A stretch of 38,858 bases of DNA from contig JBCCIM010000035.1 in assembly GCA_039111535.1 (NCBI GenBank), positions 1-38,858 on the forward strand, read 5' to 3'. Shown piece by piece: positions 1 through 8,859 of the stretch (positions are counted from its first letter, which is position 1; each line of letters begins with the position of its first letter). The DNA is from Bacteroidota bacterium (GTDB lineage Bacteria > Bacteroidota > Rhodothermia > Rhodothermales > JAHQVL01). The translations under genes were made by a program, and so were the position numbers. The notes beneath the pieces were generated by a model. That model did no database searches. It had not been told where the DNA came from and saw only the letters and a program-made list of their open reading frames with translations.

Positions 1-345
1 ATCGAAGCCTGGCACGACATGGAGAAGGCGCTGGCGCGCCTGCCGGCGCGGACGCGAGCGGTTATCTGGCTCCACGACGTAGAAGGATTTACGCACAAAG
101 AAATCGGACACCTGATGGGTAAAACCGCGAGCTACTCGAAATCGCAGATGGCGCGCGGATACCAGCGGCTGCTCAGCGCGAACGATGCGCAGCGGGCGGA
201 CGGTGCTGACAACCGCGATCGTCTTGCCGGCGACGCGCAGCAGCGGGAAACGCCGCCGGAACAAGAGACGACCAATGAAAGACAGAGCAACACAACGACC
301 GGAATGGAGCGAAGCGCAGCTTTCCCGGCTGCTGGCGCACCGTGA
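1..345 (+). CDS. ECF RNA polymerase sigma factor, C-terminal part (5' truncated by window edge)
   Basis: The frame is open from the first base, so the start lies outside the window. The visible part carries sigma-70 region 4: a helix with LPARTRAVIWLHDVEGF followed by the helix-turn-helix HKEIGHLMGKTASYSKSQMARG, which binds the promoter -35 element in this family. The tail after about residue 60 is polar, low in complexity and without a recognised domain. The next ORF starts inside this gene at 275, in another frame, and begins like an anti-sigma factor, so a sigma/anti-sigma pair is the natural reading. Which genes it controls cannot be seen. Region 4 is clear; subgroup assignment is not possible from the fragment. 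Confidence 0.85.
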   Translation: MEAWHDMEKALARLPARTRAVIWLHDVEGFTHKEIGHLMGKTASYSKSQMARGYQRLLSANDAQRADGADNRDRLAGDAQQRETPPEQETTNERQSNTTTGMERSAAFPAAGAP

Positions 346-1198
346 TGGCGAGCTGGAGGTTGCCGGTTATTGTTTGTCATGTGTCGCTGTTAGTTCTCAC
401 ATACCATCAGAAATGCAGGCAAAGTACCTAAGAGACGCGTGTTTCCTGGCAAGCCGAGGACAAATCCCAGAGGAGATTGTCGTCGTAGTAGTGAAGGTGA
501 GCCAGCGTACGGGCGGAAGCATTCTGGGCGACAAAACGCGTATGCAGCGCATTTCGCGCCACCCCAATGCCTTTGTACGCCCTTCCCCAAACCAGGGCAC
601 CCTCGGCGGCATCGCCCGCCGTACGCGCGAAGCCATGTTGCTCTGTGAAGCAGCCGGTTTTGATGTGATCTTCGTCGAAACCGTTGGTGTGGGCCAGGCT
701 GAGTTTAGCGTGCACCTAATGGTGGATATGCTGCTGCTGTTACTGATCACGGGTGCAGGGGACGATCTGCAGGGAATCAAGCGCGGCATTATGGAAATGG
801 CTGATCTGATTGTAGTCAACAAAGCAGACGGAGAAAATGCGTTGCCGGCACAAAGACTTGTAAAACTCATCCAGCAAGCAACCCATGTCTTACCGGATCC
901 TCGGGACGACTGGTCTACAGCCGTTTTATCCGTTTCGTCGATAGAGCATGCCGGCTTCGAACAAGTAGCAACCGCGCTCAGTACGTTTGAAATGACCATG
1001 CGTGATTCGGGCGCATTGGATGTAACCCGCAGGCAGCAAGCGGTTGCCTGGATGCACCAGCACATCGATGAACAATTGCTTGCCCAACGCAATGGGCATG
1101 ACGTGCTTTTGAATGAGATGGAAAATGCAGTTTCGGCCGGCAAACTAACACCTATGGAAGCTGCCAGAGCCGTTCTTGCACAAATCCTTAAACGTTAA
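275..1198 (+). pseudogene. Chimeric ORF: anti-sigma-like start fused in frame to a MeaB/ArgK GTPase lacking its N-terminus
   Basis: From ATG 275 the protein opens with MKDRATQRPEWSEAQLSRLLAHRDGELE, which resembles the start of an anti-sigma factor following its sigma gene. About 45 residues without recognisable similarity follow. From about nucleotide 500 it matches MeaB/ArgK: RTGGSILGDKTRM, RHPNAFVRPS, the FVETVGVGQ switch region, the IVVNKAD guanine-specificity motif, and the usual C-terminal dimerisation helices. MeaB proteins protect and load methylmalonyl-CoA mutase. The roughly 95 N-terminal residues, including the GxxGxGKS P-loop, are absent, so GTP hydrolysis is unlikely. I infer a deletion/fusion remnant or an assembly joint rather than a working gene. 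An alternative in-frame start lies at 185, deeper inside the sigma gene. Confidence 0.7.
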
Positions 1199-1388
1199 GC
1201 CTTACGGTCGCTTCCAAGAATTATTGAAATCGTCCCCACTTCTTTTCGTAACCGTATTGCCCGGCTTTCAGGCATTAAAGCAGCGCACACGGGATGGCAC
1301 ACTCGTTGAATAGGGAGCACCTGCCCTACCATCCCCCCCCGAATCTTTGCTTCGTTGCATTGAAGCAGTAGCCCCCCAGCTAGCCTGT

Positions 1389-3119
1389 ATGATTAAAAAG
1401 CCCAATGATAACAAATGGGTACGCCTGTTTGTCGTTATAGCCCTTTTTACCTCCCCTATCCTCTTTCAAGGATGCGACACCTTTGGAACTGAAACTACAG
1501 CATCGAATGAAGCCACAAATGCATTAACACCGCAAGCACCTGTATCTGCTGATCATCCCAAACTCCGCCACCCTCAGCTACTTGATCAAGCAAGGGGTAC
1601 CGTAGATGGCGCCGGCAAAGGTGGAAGCGATCAAATCCATCTTATGCTGGCCTTCAACGGCTATGAAGCAGATGGCATTACCAAGCGTGTGATGAACAGA
1701 TATGACGTCACCCGCCGGATCCTGAACAAGTACGAAGATGACATTCGCCTGAAAGTGCAGCTCAGCAAAGCCTTTGACGGGATTTCGATTAAAATCAACG
1801 ACGAAATCATGGAGGACTTCCTCGCAGATCTTGCGCAAGACCCCGATTTTGCATGGGCAGAACCCGACGTTGATTTTGGCCAGCTATGGGTTATCCCCGA
1901 GAAAAAGGGGCATCATGAAGATCAACTTATTCCCTGGGGTATAGCCCGTATTGGTGGCGGCCTTGACAAGCCCAAAAACGACAAAAAAGTCCATGTTTAC
2001 ATTATGGACTCCGGGGTCTCCAAAGAAGACATTAACGTTGTTGAGCACAAAGACTTCACGATGCTTTTCCAGAATCGGGAAGAAGAGTACTGGGATGATG
2101 CTGTCGAGCAAACAACGCCTGTCTACGACCCAGACAATGCCGGCAATCCAGCTGACGAAAGCGGCCACGGCACGCACATCGCTTCAACACTCGGCGCCAA
2201 AGACGACAAAAAAGGCATGCTTGGCGCTGCTCCGAACGTCAAAATCCATTCATTAAAAGTGCTGACGGCAGAAGGACGCACCGACATTACGACGGTTACA
2301 GCTGCTGTTGACTACGTAACTGAGCAAAAGCTGGCGCATCCAGATGAAGCAATTATTGTCAACATGAGCTTTGGCATGGACATCGGTACGACGGCCTACA
2401 ATAGTCTGGATGAAGCAGTTGCGCGCTCCATCGAAGCGGGTGTTGTGTACGTGGTATCTGCCGGCAACGACGGCCGCGATGCCAGCACGTACTCTCCTGC
2501 ACACGTTGAAGGTGTAATCACGGTCGGTGCATACAATGAGTTTGATGCCTTTTCCAGCTTCTCCAACTACGGCGCTGTTGTTGACATCCTTGCGCCAGGG
2601 GAAAATATCCTTGCCCTATCTCACCTGAAGCATGACGTAGACCATAAAGAGCACGTATTAAACAGCGGCACCTCCTTTGCAGCGCCGCATGTGACAGCAA
2701 CAGCCGCGTTCTACATGGGCCAGCATCCGAAAGCAACACCGGCTGAAGTTAAAGAAGCCATCATCGCAAATGCACGGACAGGCATCAAGGGCACGCCACC
2801 TGCTACCACCAACCTGACTGTTTATGCCGGCGACTTCAGCCGGGACAAAAAGAAGGACAAGCCTTTCAAATTCAAAAAAGCCAAATACGACGAGAAAAAA
2901 CAAACGCTAAAAATTGAGGGCGAAGGTCCAAGATTGGAGCGTATCGTGCTGCACGATGGGAATGACCAGGTACTTGCAGAAACCTCTACAGGCTTTGAAC
3001 ACAAATGGAAAGTTGAACTGGAAGAGGTAGAAGCTGTGCCATGTACAATCAGCGTCACCTTAAACGGCGAAACGCAAACACAAGCAGTCGAACACCGACC
3101 CGGTTCTTGTACCAATTAA
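1389..3119 (+). CDS. Subtilisin-like serine protease (peptidase S8), lipoprotein
   Basis: A secreted endopeptidase. The N-terminus from ATG 1389 is a lipoprotein signal peptide with lipobox LFQGC (Cys29). This start is preferred over a TTG 42 bases upstream, which would bury the signal. Residues of about 60–160 look like an inhibitor-I9-type propeptide. The S8 catalytic triad is intact: Asp207 in IMDSGV, His260 in SGHGTHIAS and Ser429 in SGTSFAAPHVT, with the oxyanion Asn in VSAGND. About 100 residues after the catalytic domain are Lys-rich and probably form a small beta domain. The gene stands alone and ends before a strong hairpin terminator shared with the convergent gene. The substrate is unknown; a nutritional or processing role outside the inner membrane is inferred. 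Confidence 0.93.
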   Translation: MIKKPNDNKWVRLFVVIALFTSPILFQGCDTFGTETTASNEATNALTPQAPVSADHPKLRHPQLLDQARGTVDGAGKGGSDQIHLMLAFNGYEADGITKRVMNRYDVTRRILNKYEDDIRLKVQLSKAFDGISIKINDEIMEDFLADLAQDPDFAWAEPDVDFGQLWVIPEKKGHHEDQLIPWGIARIGGGLDKPKNDKKVHVYIMDSGVSKEDINVVEHKDFTMLFQNREEEYWDDAVEQTTPVYDPDNAGNPADESGHGTHIASTLGAKDDKKGMLGAAPNVKIHSLKVLTAEGRTDITTVTAAVDYVTEQKLAHPDEAIIVNMSFGMDIGTTAYNSLDEAVARSIEAGVVYVVSAGNDGRDASTYSPAHVEGVITVGAYNEFDAFSSFSNYGAVVDILAPGENILALSHLKHDVDHKEHVLNSGTSFAAPHVTATAAFYMGQHPKATPAEVKEAIIANARTGIKGTPPATTNLTVYAGDFSRDKKKDKPFKFKKAKYDEKKQTLKIEGEGPRLERIVLHDGNDQVLAETSTGFEHKWKVELEEVEAVPCTISVTLNGETQTQAVEHRPGSCTN

Positions 3120-3150
3120 TGCGCAAATACTGCAGATCGAAATACGCAAA

Positions 3151-3190
3151 CCGTGCCCGACTATCCTGTTTAGTCGGGCACGGCTATTTT
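3151..3190. terminator. Bidirectional-type intrinsic terminator between convergent genes
   Basis: A perfect 13-bp inverted repeat, CCGTGCCCGACTA at 3151–3163 and TAGTCGGGCACGG at 3171–3183, has a 7-nt loop and is followed by CTATTTT. It sits 31 bases after the protease stop and just before the end of the convergent lipoprotein gene, so it could end transcription from the left. The opposite side lacks a good T-run. Confidence 0.8.
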
Positions 3191-3195
3191 CCGTG

Positions 3196-3714
3196 TTAAT
3201 GGAGTGTAAATATATTTGAATAAACACGCGACAACGAGCCATCCCCTTGTCCACAGCATAAAATTTTTTCGTAGTAAAGCCTGTGCGCACCGCTCACAGC
3301 TCCCCAGGGCGCTCCGTGTGAGAACACACTTGGGAAAACCGTCAGGGTATCTACTCTAGACTCACCCGGCAAGACGAGAAAATTGGCTATGCCCGCAACA
3401 CAACCCCAGCCGCGATTGAAGGCTGAGCCTGTACTATCATCTTCGACATATTCAAAACCGAAAACCGGAATCTTGGTATCCAGATTACACCGATCCAGGT
3501 ATACAGGCACAGATTCGCGGTTTTCATAGCGGATCACAAGCTGATATCGGTTGCCGGCTGGAATCACCGAGTTGTATTCCAGTTTATCTGTGCAGATAGC
3601 GTATTCACCGCATTTAAAGTCACCAACCTGCTGAGGCCCTGCACTTCCAATGATTTCACAGCCTGAAACCACAAAGCCCAGCAATAAGCACAAGGCAGGT
3701 TTTAACTGCTTCAT
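3196..3714 (-). CDS. Putative lipoprotein of unknown function
   Basis: A 172-residue protein with a lipoprotein signal peptide ending in VVSGC (Cys19). The mature part has several cysteines (KCGEYAIC, DRCNLD, GWGC, ILCC) and a beta-rich pattern that could be a single immunoglobulin-like sandwich; YQLVIRYENRESVPVYLDRC is reminiscent of such folds. I do not recognise a named family. Its ATG overlaps the stop of the upstream gene by four bases (ATGA), so the two are translationally coupled. The cell-envelope location is inferred from the lipobox. Function unknown. Confidence 0.75.
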   Translation of the reverse strand: MKQLKPALCLLLGFVVSGCEIIGSAGPQQVGDFKCGEYAICTDKLEYNSVIPAGNRYQLVIRYENRESVPVYLDRCNLDTKIPVFGFEYVEDDSTGSAFNRGWGCVAGIANFLVLPGESRVDTLTVFPSVFSHGAPWGAVSGAHRLYYEKILCCGQGDGSLSRVYSNIFTLH

Positions 3715-4229
3715 GGTAGCGCAATCAGTTTCTCAACAATACCGTTGATGCCAGTTGCCAATGCATCGTGCGCTACCACTTCTACATAACTGCCATTGAC
3801 CATGGCAAATTGTCGCATATACGACTCACTGACATACTCGCGCACCCATTTCCCTTCTTCGGGGTGCGTTTCCGGGTCCTGCTGCGCAGCTACTTTAAAA
3901 AACACCTGATCTTTTTTGCCGAGTTCAACAGCCCGCTCATCAAGGCGGTGCATTTTGGTAATTGAGAGGGCCACTTTACCCTCTTCATCAGGATTAGAAA
4001 CCCCAATAAAATAAACCGTAGGGCTATCCGATTCGTACACAAAGCCTTTAGCTTCCAGTGCAGTTTCCAGCATCTCTAAGGCAACACGATGCCGCTCTCC
4101 ACTGGCTTCATCCATGGCAACAAAACTGGCATCAAAGGTTTGTGCCTGGGCAAAAAGAGAAACAGGGGAAATTAAACAAATTGCTAAAAAAGCGACTCCG
4201 GCGAGTCGGCTCAAGATAGAAATACGCAT
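3711..4229 (-). CDS. Secreted protein of unknown function
   Basis: A 172-residue protein with a classical signal peptide (MRISILSRLAGVAFLAICLI, ending near SLFAQAQ), so it is probably periplasmic. The remainder is mixed alpha/beta, with a YFIGVSNPDEEGKVALSI strand region and no cysteines in the mature part. I recognise no family. An AAAGGTG ribosome-binding sequence lies five bases upstream of the ATG, stronger than for most genes here. It is the first gene of a two-gene operon with the overlapping lipoprotein gene at 3196–3714. A shared envelope role is inferred from the operon only. Confidence 0.75.
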   Translation of the reverse strand: MRISILSRLAGVAFLAICLISPVSLFAQAQTFDASFVAMDEASGERHRVALEMLETALEAKGFVYESDSPTVYFIGVSNPDEEGKVALSITKMHRLDERAVELGKKDQVFFKVAAQQDPETHPEEGKWVREYVSESYMRQFAMVNGSYVEVVAHDALATGINGIVEKLIALP

Positions 4230-4349
4230 ATCAGCACCTTTAAAAGAAATGAAAGATGGGTTGCTGTAGCAGAGGTGCAGAGGCGAAGGGTTTTCAGTAA
4301 AAATTTTACGACACTTTAATTTAAAGCATCAAGGGCATTTTATGCAAAC

Positions 4350-4625
4350 CTACACAACTGTGTGGCGCAATTTTATTTCGATGTAACACGATTCGCAAAC
4401 CAGGGCCATGTCATGAAATGCCTTAAAGGCATCTGTTAGGCTGCCCTCAAGCTCGAACAAAGCTTCACAGGCATTACACCAGGCTTGCAAGTCGCGCGGT
4501 ACAGTACTGGTTTCGATAAATCCCAATGGCCCATCTTTTCCTTCGAGTAAATGCCGGCAAATCACTGTAACGGGTCTCTTTCCATGTTTGGCGCAGTCAA
4601 TTTCCAACGTCGTGTCTTCGGCCAT
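4350..4625 (-). CDS. Small Cys/His-rich protein, probable zinc-binding
   Basis: A 91-residue protein without a signal peptide. It carries four ordered metal-ligand pairs: Cys11-x2-His14, Cys23-x-His25, Cys50-x2-Cys53 (WCNACE) and Cys77-x2-Cys80 (VCESCY). That spacing suggests two zinc sites, but no named family is recognised. It begins nine bases after the stop of the DUF2459 gene, so the two are probably cotranscribed. The start at 4625 is the only sensible ATG before the first Cys. The role may be structural or regulatory; nothing in the sequence decides this. Confidence 0.75.
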   Translation of the reverse strand: MAEDTTLEIDCAKHGKRPVTVICRHLLEGKDGPLGFIETSTVPRDLQAWCNACEALFELEGSLTDAFKAFHDMALVCESCYIEIKLRHTVV

Positions 4626-4634
4626 GGGATTCCA

Positions 4635-5312
4635 TCATAAGTGATACATTACGCTTTGCGAAAACGGCGTCCATATCCCTGTTTTGACACCGATACGGCG
4701 CAGCGCCCTGCCCGTCCAGTCGTTACAGGTGTTAAACAGACTGTAAGAGCCGTTGGCTGCATAAAATGTATCGTTCCCCCGGTACCCTCTTTCGGGAATC
4801 AACACGGGATTCCCCCGCGCATCTCTGGCAAATGAGGATTGAATAATGGCAATGAGTCTTTCATGTTGTTCGGATGTAAGCATCAACGAACGCACAAATT
4901 CTCCGGGCTGTGGATTTCTGTAATACGTGACGTGCATCGCCGTTGCGCTTTTGAGTAACAGCGCGCGAACTGCGGTAGATAGGGTGAGGTCATCCCAGGT
5001 AGGCGTATCGAGATAAAAACCACGGTCGCCCCACCCAAACGCTATGTGTGTCATGTTGGCCGGTTGAATCTGACGAAAATGGCCGGCGGGAAATTGCTCT
5101 TGCCAGTTTGTATCTGGCGTATTTAGCGGTAAAATCAGATCTGTATGGACGCCATTGGTGGAGACATAGATCTCAATGCCATCAGGTGGCGCAACTGCGT
5201 GGCGATTTACGGGGATAACAGCTAACACAATGGCCATCAATAAAAATAAAAACGATAATACTAAAACGGCGAGAAATCCTCGCAGCGCTTGTTTTAGTAT
5301 CCGTTTATACAT
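4635..5312 (-). CDS. DUF2459 / TIGR02117 family protein, membrane-anchored
   Basis: A 225-residue protein with one N-terminal membrane segment (about residues 12–34, FLAVLVLSFLFLLMAIVLAV). It then shows the family hallmarks: IYVSTNGVHTDLILPL, a FGWGDRGFYLDTPTW block and a C-terminal LFNTCNDWTGRALRRIGV block. His in HTD and Cys in NTCN are the obvious candidate catalytic residues. The family is uncharacterised; in some genomes it lies near urease genes, but none are here. A good ribosome-binding site (CAGGAG, about six bases before the ATG) supports the start. It leads a two-gene operon with the Cys-rich protein downstream. An extracytoplasmic hydrolase is possible, but this is inference. Confidence 0.85.
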   Translation of the reverse strand: MYKRILKQALRGFLAVLVLSFLFLLMAIVLAVIPVNRHAVAPPDGIEIYVSTNGVHTDLILPLNTPDTNWQEQFPAGHFRQIQPANMTHIAFGWGDRGFYLDTPTWDDLTLSTAVRALLLKSATAMHVTYYRNPQPGEFVRSLMLTSEQHERLIAIIQSSFARDARGNPVLIPERGYRGNDTFYAANGSYSLFNTCNDWTGRALRRIGVKTGIWTPFSQSVMYHL

Positions 5313-5400
5313 AGGCGGCTCCTGTTTATTTTTTTAATTTGGGGATTAGGCATCTAAGAATGCGTGTGCACGAGAAAGTACACAAAAGTACAAATTGGCG

Positions 5401-5883
5401 CTACTCAACGTCACGCATATCAACCCAAAACCTGGCATGATAGGAGCCACCGTATTTCACAAAAAGCTCAACCAATCCACTTAGCTCGCCCTCAAAATTC
5501 GCACGCTGTATTGCAACGCGTCCGCCAGACAATTGCGGGCCATTGAAATAGTTTCCCGTGAGTGTATCCTGCGTACCATACCAGACATCAGTCAAAGCAA
5601 GGGGTGCCTGGTTTAATTCGTTTCTTTTTTCGAGTCTTATTTGAAATACAATCCGCCTCGGCGAATTCGAATCTTCGTCTTGGAAATACTGCAATTGTAC
5701 AGCATCGCCAAAGCGTTTTGCATTCCATTTTTCAACGACATCGTCTTCAGTAAACCGAACACCGCCATAGTTTGTTACTGAAAAGTTCTGCCCGTCTTCG
5801 TTGTCAAGAAACGAACATCCCGTTGTTAAATACAGGATCAGAAACAGTGAAGAAGTCAGCGAAAGGTGATTTTTTTTGAACAT
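5401..5883 (-). CDS. Putative lipoprotein of unknown function
   Basis: A 160-residue protein with a lipoprotein signal peptide whose lipobox is LTTGC (Cys23). The mature part is rich in beta-strand patterns and charged residues (VVEKWNAKRFGDAVQLQYF, RRIVFQIRLEKRNEL) and ends in a hydrophobic-alternating strand region FWVDM. No family is recognised. It is separated from the DUF2459 gene by about 90 bases, so it may be an independent unit or the first gene of the same minus-strand run. An outer-membrane or periplasmic location is inferred from the lipobox. Confidence 0.72.
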   Translation of the reverse strand: MFKKNHLSLTSSLFLILYLTTGCSFLDNEDGQNFSVTNYGGVRFTEDDVVEKWNAKRFGDAVQLQYFQDEDSNSPRRIVFQIRLEKRNELNQAPLALTDVWYGTQDTLTGNYFNGPQLSGGRVAIQRANFEGELSGLVELFVKYGGSYHARFWVDMRDVE

Positions 5884-6038
5884 GACACTACGTTTTTTTG
5901 GTTAGAAAAAAGGGTGTAGTATCAGTCAAAAAAGGGGTGGTATCCTCGCTGTTATTGAAGGGTATAGTTAAGTATAGGCAGAAATTTCAGATTTGTTCTG
6001 GTTCGTCCTGAAAAGTATCGTCACACTTCCAGGATGCT

Positions 6039-6689
6039 TTATGCCATTTTCACGCGTTGATATAGCGATGTTTGCCACATCAGTGTATGCTGACTGCTTA
6101 TTTCCTCAAACCCATTGTTACGGATTTGTTGCTGCAGTACAGCTTCGCTATGCACAAACGTTTGAAAACTGTGCCCCGACAGTCGCCAAATTTTGTTGCC
6201 GAACCAGAACGCGAAGCGGGCATAAGCATGCGGCCTCGGATAGCTGATGGCAAACAAGTTTGTGCACTTCCCCAACACTGCATCCAGCAATTCAATAGGC
6301 GCAGGATAGCAACAGACTACCCGATCCAGCGCAACGACATCGACAACAGGCACCGCATCAGCTTGCTGTACCACATCTCCGTGAATTAACTTCAGACGGG
6401 CTTCCGTCCCCAGTCGCACGGCCTCCTCTTTTGCAAGCGCCAGAGAAGCTGAAGACATGTCCACAATGGTTGCAGCCTTGCCGCCTACGGCTAGCACTTC
6501 GTGCGTGATCATGCCGATACCGCCACCAACATCAAGCAGCGTCGTATCTGTCAGCTTATGCTGGCGGAGTGCATCAACAAGCAGTCTCGTGGTCCCACCG
6601 GGGCCTTTCCTGCGATATTTCCTGAGGTCGCGCAGGGCATATTTCTTGTCGAAGAACTGGTCTGTAGCTTGCACGCAACAACTGGACAT
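6039..6689 (-). CDS. Class I SAM-dependent methyltransferase
   Basis: A 216-residue protein with a Rossmann-type methyltransferase core. Motif I LLDVGGGIGM lies at residues 51–60, the acidic end of strand 2 is in ATIVDMS, and the motif III region is GDVVQQADAVPVVDVVALDRVVCCYP. Overall layout resembles Mg-protoporphyrin O-methyltransferase-like and other small-molecule methyltransferases, but the substrate cannot be assigned. There is no signal peptide, so it is cytosolic. The upstream gene on the same strand (YbjQ-type) ends 59 bases before its ATG, and cotranscription is plausible. The N-terminus MSSCCVQATDQFF contains a Cys pair of unknown meaning. Confidence 0.85.
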   Translation of the reverse strand: MSSCCVQATDQFFDKKYALRDLRKYRRKGPGGTTRLLVDALRQHKLTDTTLLDVGGGIGMITHEVLAVGGKAATIVDMSSASLALAKEEAVRLGTEARLKLIHGDVVQQADAVPVVDVVALDRVVCCYPAPIELLDAVLGKCTNLFAISYPRPHAYARFAFWFGNKIWRLSGHSFQTFVHSEAVLQQQIRNNGFEEISSQHTLMWQTSLYQRVKMA

Positions 6690-6748
6690 AGCCGCTTACT
6701 CTCTGGTTACTCTGATTCTACTTCGCGTATGTATCCCTCCACACCTTC

Positions 6749-7069
6749 TCACTCCTCCTCCATAGTAACAGCCGTTCCATAAGCAAGCATTTCAGCTGCA
6801 CCACCCATCACTACTGATGTTGCAATGCGAACAGACACAACTGCGTTTGCGCCGAGTCGTTCAGCGTCTTCCATCATCCGCGATAGGGCTTCTTCTCGGC
6901 TTTCTTCGAGCAGTTTGGCATACGTGCGGATTTCACCACCAATCATATTTTTGAACACTGCGCCGATATCGTTCCCCAGGTGACGCGCCCGAATCGTATT
7001 GCCTCGTACCAATCCGTGTGTAAGCGTAATTTTTCTCCCATGAATGGTAGGTGTAGTTACTATCATCAT
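6749..7069 (-). CDS. YbjQ / UPF0145 family protein
   Basis: A 106-residue protein matching the YbjQ (UPF0145, putative heavy-metal-binding) family over its whole length: TTPTIHGRKITLTHGLVRGNTI, then a helix with YAKLLEESREEALSRMMEDAERLGANAVV, and the closing strand AEMLAYGTAVTM. Family members form small oligomers and no biochemical role is firmly established. The ATG pair at 7069 is preceded by a strong GGGAGGA ribosome-binding site, unlike most genes here. A GC-rich hairpin (7181–7205) lies in its 5' leader. The methyltransferase follows 59 bases downstream. Confidence 0.88.
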   Translation of the reverse strand: MMIVTTPTIHGRKITLTHGLVRGNTIRARHLGNDIGAVFKNMIGGEIRTYAKLLEESREEALSRMMEDAERLGANAVVSVRIATSVVMGGAAEMLAYGTAVTMEEE

Positions 7070-7180
7070 TATGAATTCCTCCCAGTATAATCTGTGCTCT
7101 TACAAAGTAATAATCCGACAACCTGCGAAAATGCTTCAAGCTGTTGTGTTAGCATCACAGGACGTAAGATCTTCAATATA

Positions 7181-7205
7181 CCCGCCTGTTAGCAAAATAG
7201 GCGGG
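7181..7205 (-). promoter_or_regulatory. Hairpin in the 5' leader of the YbjQ-type gene
   Basis: A perfect 7-bp inverted repeat, CCCGCCT and AGGCGGG, encloses an 11-nt A-rich loop, about 110 bases upstream of the start at 7069. There is no T-run, so it is not an obvious terminator. It may be an operator or a leader structure; function not shown. Confidence 0.35.
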
Positions 7206-7280
7206 GCGACATCAAGTCGATCGTCCACCTGTATGCTTACGCAAGTCGGCCAACTTTGATATTATAGCTGCAATAAATGA

Positions 7281-7316
7281 AAAAAGCCCGCAAGCAACGA
7301 AGCCAGCGGGCTTTTT
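7281..7316. terminator. Intrinsic terminator after the aldehyde dehydrogenase gene
   Basis: The inverted repeat AAAAAGCCCGC (7281–7291) and GCGGGCTTTTT (7306–7316) with a 14-nt loop has A- and T-runs at both ends. It lies 17 bases past the stop of the minus-strand aldehyde dehydrogenase gene and would end its transcript; the symmetry makes it work in either direction. Confidence 0.88.
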
Positions 7317-7332
7317 AATGGATCAAAAGCTG

Positions 7333-8859
7333 TTAGAAATCAAATGAGATTCCCTGCGCAAGGGGCAAGTCAGCGCCATAGTTGACCGTACAGGTCTGCC
7401 GGCGCATGTAAGCTTTCCAGGCGTCAGAACCACTTTCGCGGCCGCCGCCTGTTTCTTTCTCGCCGCCAAATGCTCCACCAATTTCAGCACCGGATGTACC
7501 GATGTTGACGTTGGCAATGCCACAATCTGAGCCGGCAACTGAAAGGAATGCTTCAGCTTCTCTCATGTTGAGCGTGAAGATAGACGAAGAAAGTCCCTGC
7601 GGCACATTGTTCTGGATATCAATGGCTTCCTGAATCGTGTTGTACTTCAGCAAATACAGGATTGGCGCAAACGTTTCGTGTTTGACAATCGCCATGTCCG
7701 GGGTTGCTTCCACGATCGTTGGCTTCACGTAACAGCCCGACTCAAAGCCGGCTCCGTCCAGCACCGCATCACCATTAAGTACATTGCCACCCTGGCTACG
7801 CGCTGCTTTGATTGATGCGTTATATGCGTCTACGGCATCCGTGTCAATAAGGGGCCCCATGTGGTTGTTCTGGTCGAGCGGGTCACCAATGCGGATTTGC
7901 TCATAGGCGTTAACCAGACCGTTTTTGAGCTCATCGTACCGGCTTTCATGGATGATGAGCCGGCGCGTCGTTGTGCAGCGCTGGCCGGCTGTACCTACCG
8001 CACCAAAGACAATCGCCTGGATGGCCTGTTTGAGATCGGCATTTTCAGTTACGATGATTGCATTGTTACCACCAAGTTCGAGAATCATCTTACCAAGACG
8101 CTTGGACACGGCTTCTGATACCGATTTACCCATCCGAGTAGAGCCCGTTGCTGAGACCAGTGGAATCTCAGGGTCGTTAGACATCAGCTCACCCACTTCG
8201 CGATCCCCAACAACTACGCTTGAAATACCCTCTGGCAGATCGTTTTCTTTGAGCACCTCTGCAAAAATCTTCTGGCAGGCGATAGCTGAGAACGGTGTTT
8301 TCTCAGACGGCTTCCACAGGCACACGTTGCCACAAACCCAGGCCAAAGCCGTATTCCACGACCAAACGGCCACAGGGAAATTGAACGCAGAAATGATTCC
8401 AACAATGCCCAGCGGGTGCCACTGCTCAAACATGCGATGGTTTGGACGCTCAGAGTGCATCTGCAGGCCATACAGCTGGCGCGAAAGGCCAACGGCAAAA
8501 TCACAAATATCGATCATCTCCTGCACTTCCCCGAGGCCTTCCTGCAAGCTCTTGCCCATTTCGTAGCTGACGAGCGAGCCCAGGCTTTGTTTGTGCTGGC
8601 GAAGCTTGTCGCCATACTGCCGCACAATTTCTCCACGCTGCGGCGCCGGCATTTTACGCCAGACCTTGAATGCTGCATGCGCTGCTTTTTTAACACGCGC
8701 ATAATCCTCTGCGCTGGCCAGATTGACGGTCCCAATCGTCTTGCCATCTACCGGGGAGTGAACTGCTACTGCGCGTCCGCTACCCTTCCAACTTTTCTGT
8801 CCAGTGCTTACGCCGTTGCTGTCTTTGTCTATGCCCAGGTTCTGAAGAATGTTATCCAT
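7333..8859 (-). CDS. amaB: ALDH7-type aldehyde dehydrogenase (probable alpha-aminoadipate semialdehyde / piperideine-6-carboxylate dehydrogenase)
   Basis: A full-length 508-residue NAD(P)-dependent aldehyde dehydrogenase. The catalytic Cys295 is in [12 protein letters not shown] and the general-base Glu261 in LELGGNN; the [11 protein letters not shown] and [10 protein letters not shown] cofactor-site motifs are present. The C-terminal block [17 protein letters not shown] and [18 protein letters not shown] is typical of the antiquitin (ALDH7) branch, which oxidises the semialdehyde in lysine catabolism, so the symbol amaB is a family-based guess. It is a cytosolic single-gene unit: a terminator lies directly downstream, and a TGTACA-N7-TGTACA candidate operator lies 66 bases upstream of the ATG. 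No other lysine-degradation gene is visible, so a broader aldehyde-detoxifying role is possible. Confidence 0.9.
   Translation of the reverse strand: MDNILQNLGIDKDSNGVSTGQKSWKGSGRAVAVHSPVDGKTIGTVNLASAEDYARVKKAAHAAFKVWRKMPAPQRGEIVRQYGDKLRQHKQSLGSLVSYEMGKSLQEGLGEVQEMIDICDFAVGLSRQLYGLQMHSERPNHRMFEQWHPLGIVGIISAFNFPVAVWSWNTALAWVCGNVCLWKPSEKTPFSAIACQKIFAEVLKENDLPEGISSVVVGDREVGELMSNDPEIPLVSATGSTRMGKSVSEAVSKRLGKMILELGGNNAIIVTENADLKQAIQAIVFGAVGTAGQRCTTTRRLIIHESRYDELKNGLVNAYEQIRIGDPLDQNNHMGPLIDTDAVDAYNASIKAARSQGGNVLNGDAVLDGAGFESGCYVKPTIVEATPDMAIVKHETFAPILYLLKYNTIQEAIDIQNNVPQGLSSSIFTLNMREAEAFLSVAGSDCGIANVNIGTSGAEIGGAFGGEKETGGGRESGSDAWKAYMRRQTCTVNYGADLPLAQGISFDF

Noticed and set aside
397-1143. 248-residue minus-strand ORF opposite the MeaB part
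   Set aside because: It mirrors a clear MeaB reading frame on the plus strand and has no protein-like motifs of its own.
7925-8566. 213-residue plus-strand ORF inside the aldehyde dehydrogenase gene
   Set aside because: Antisense shadow of a full-length conserved enzyme.
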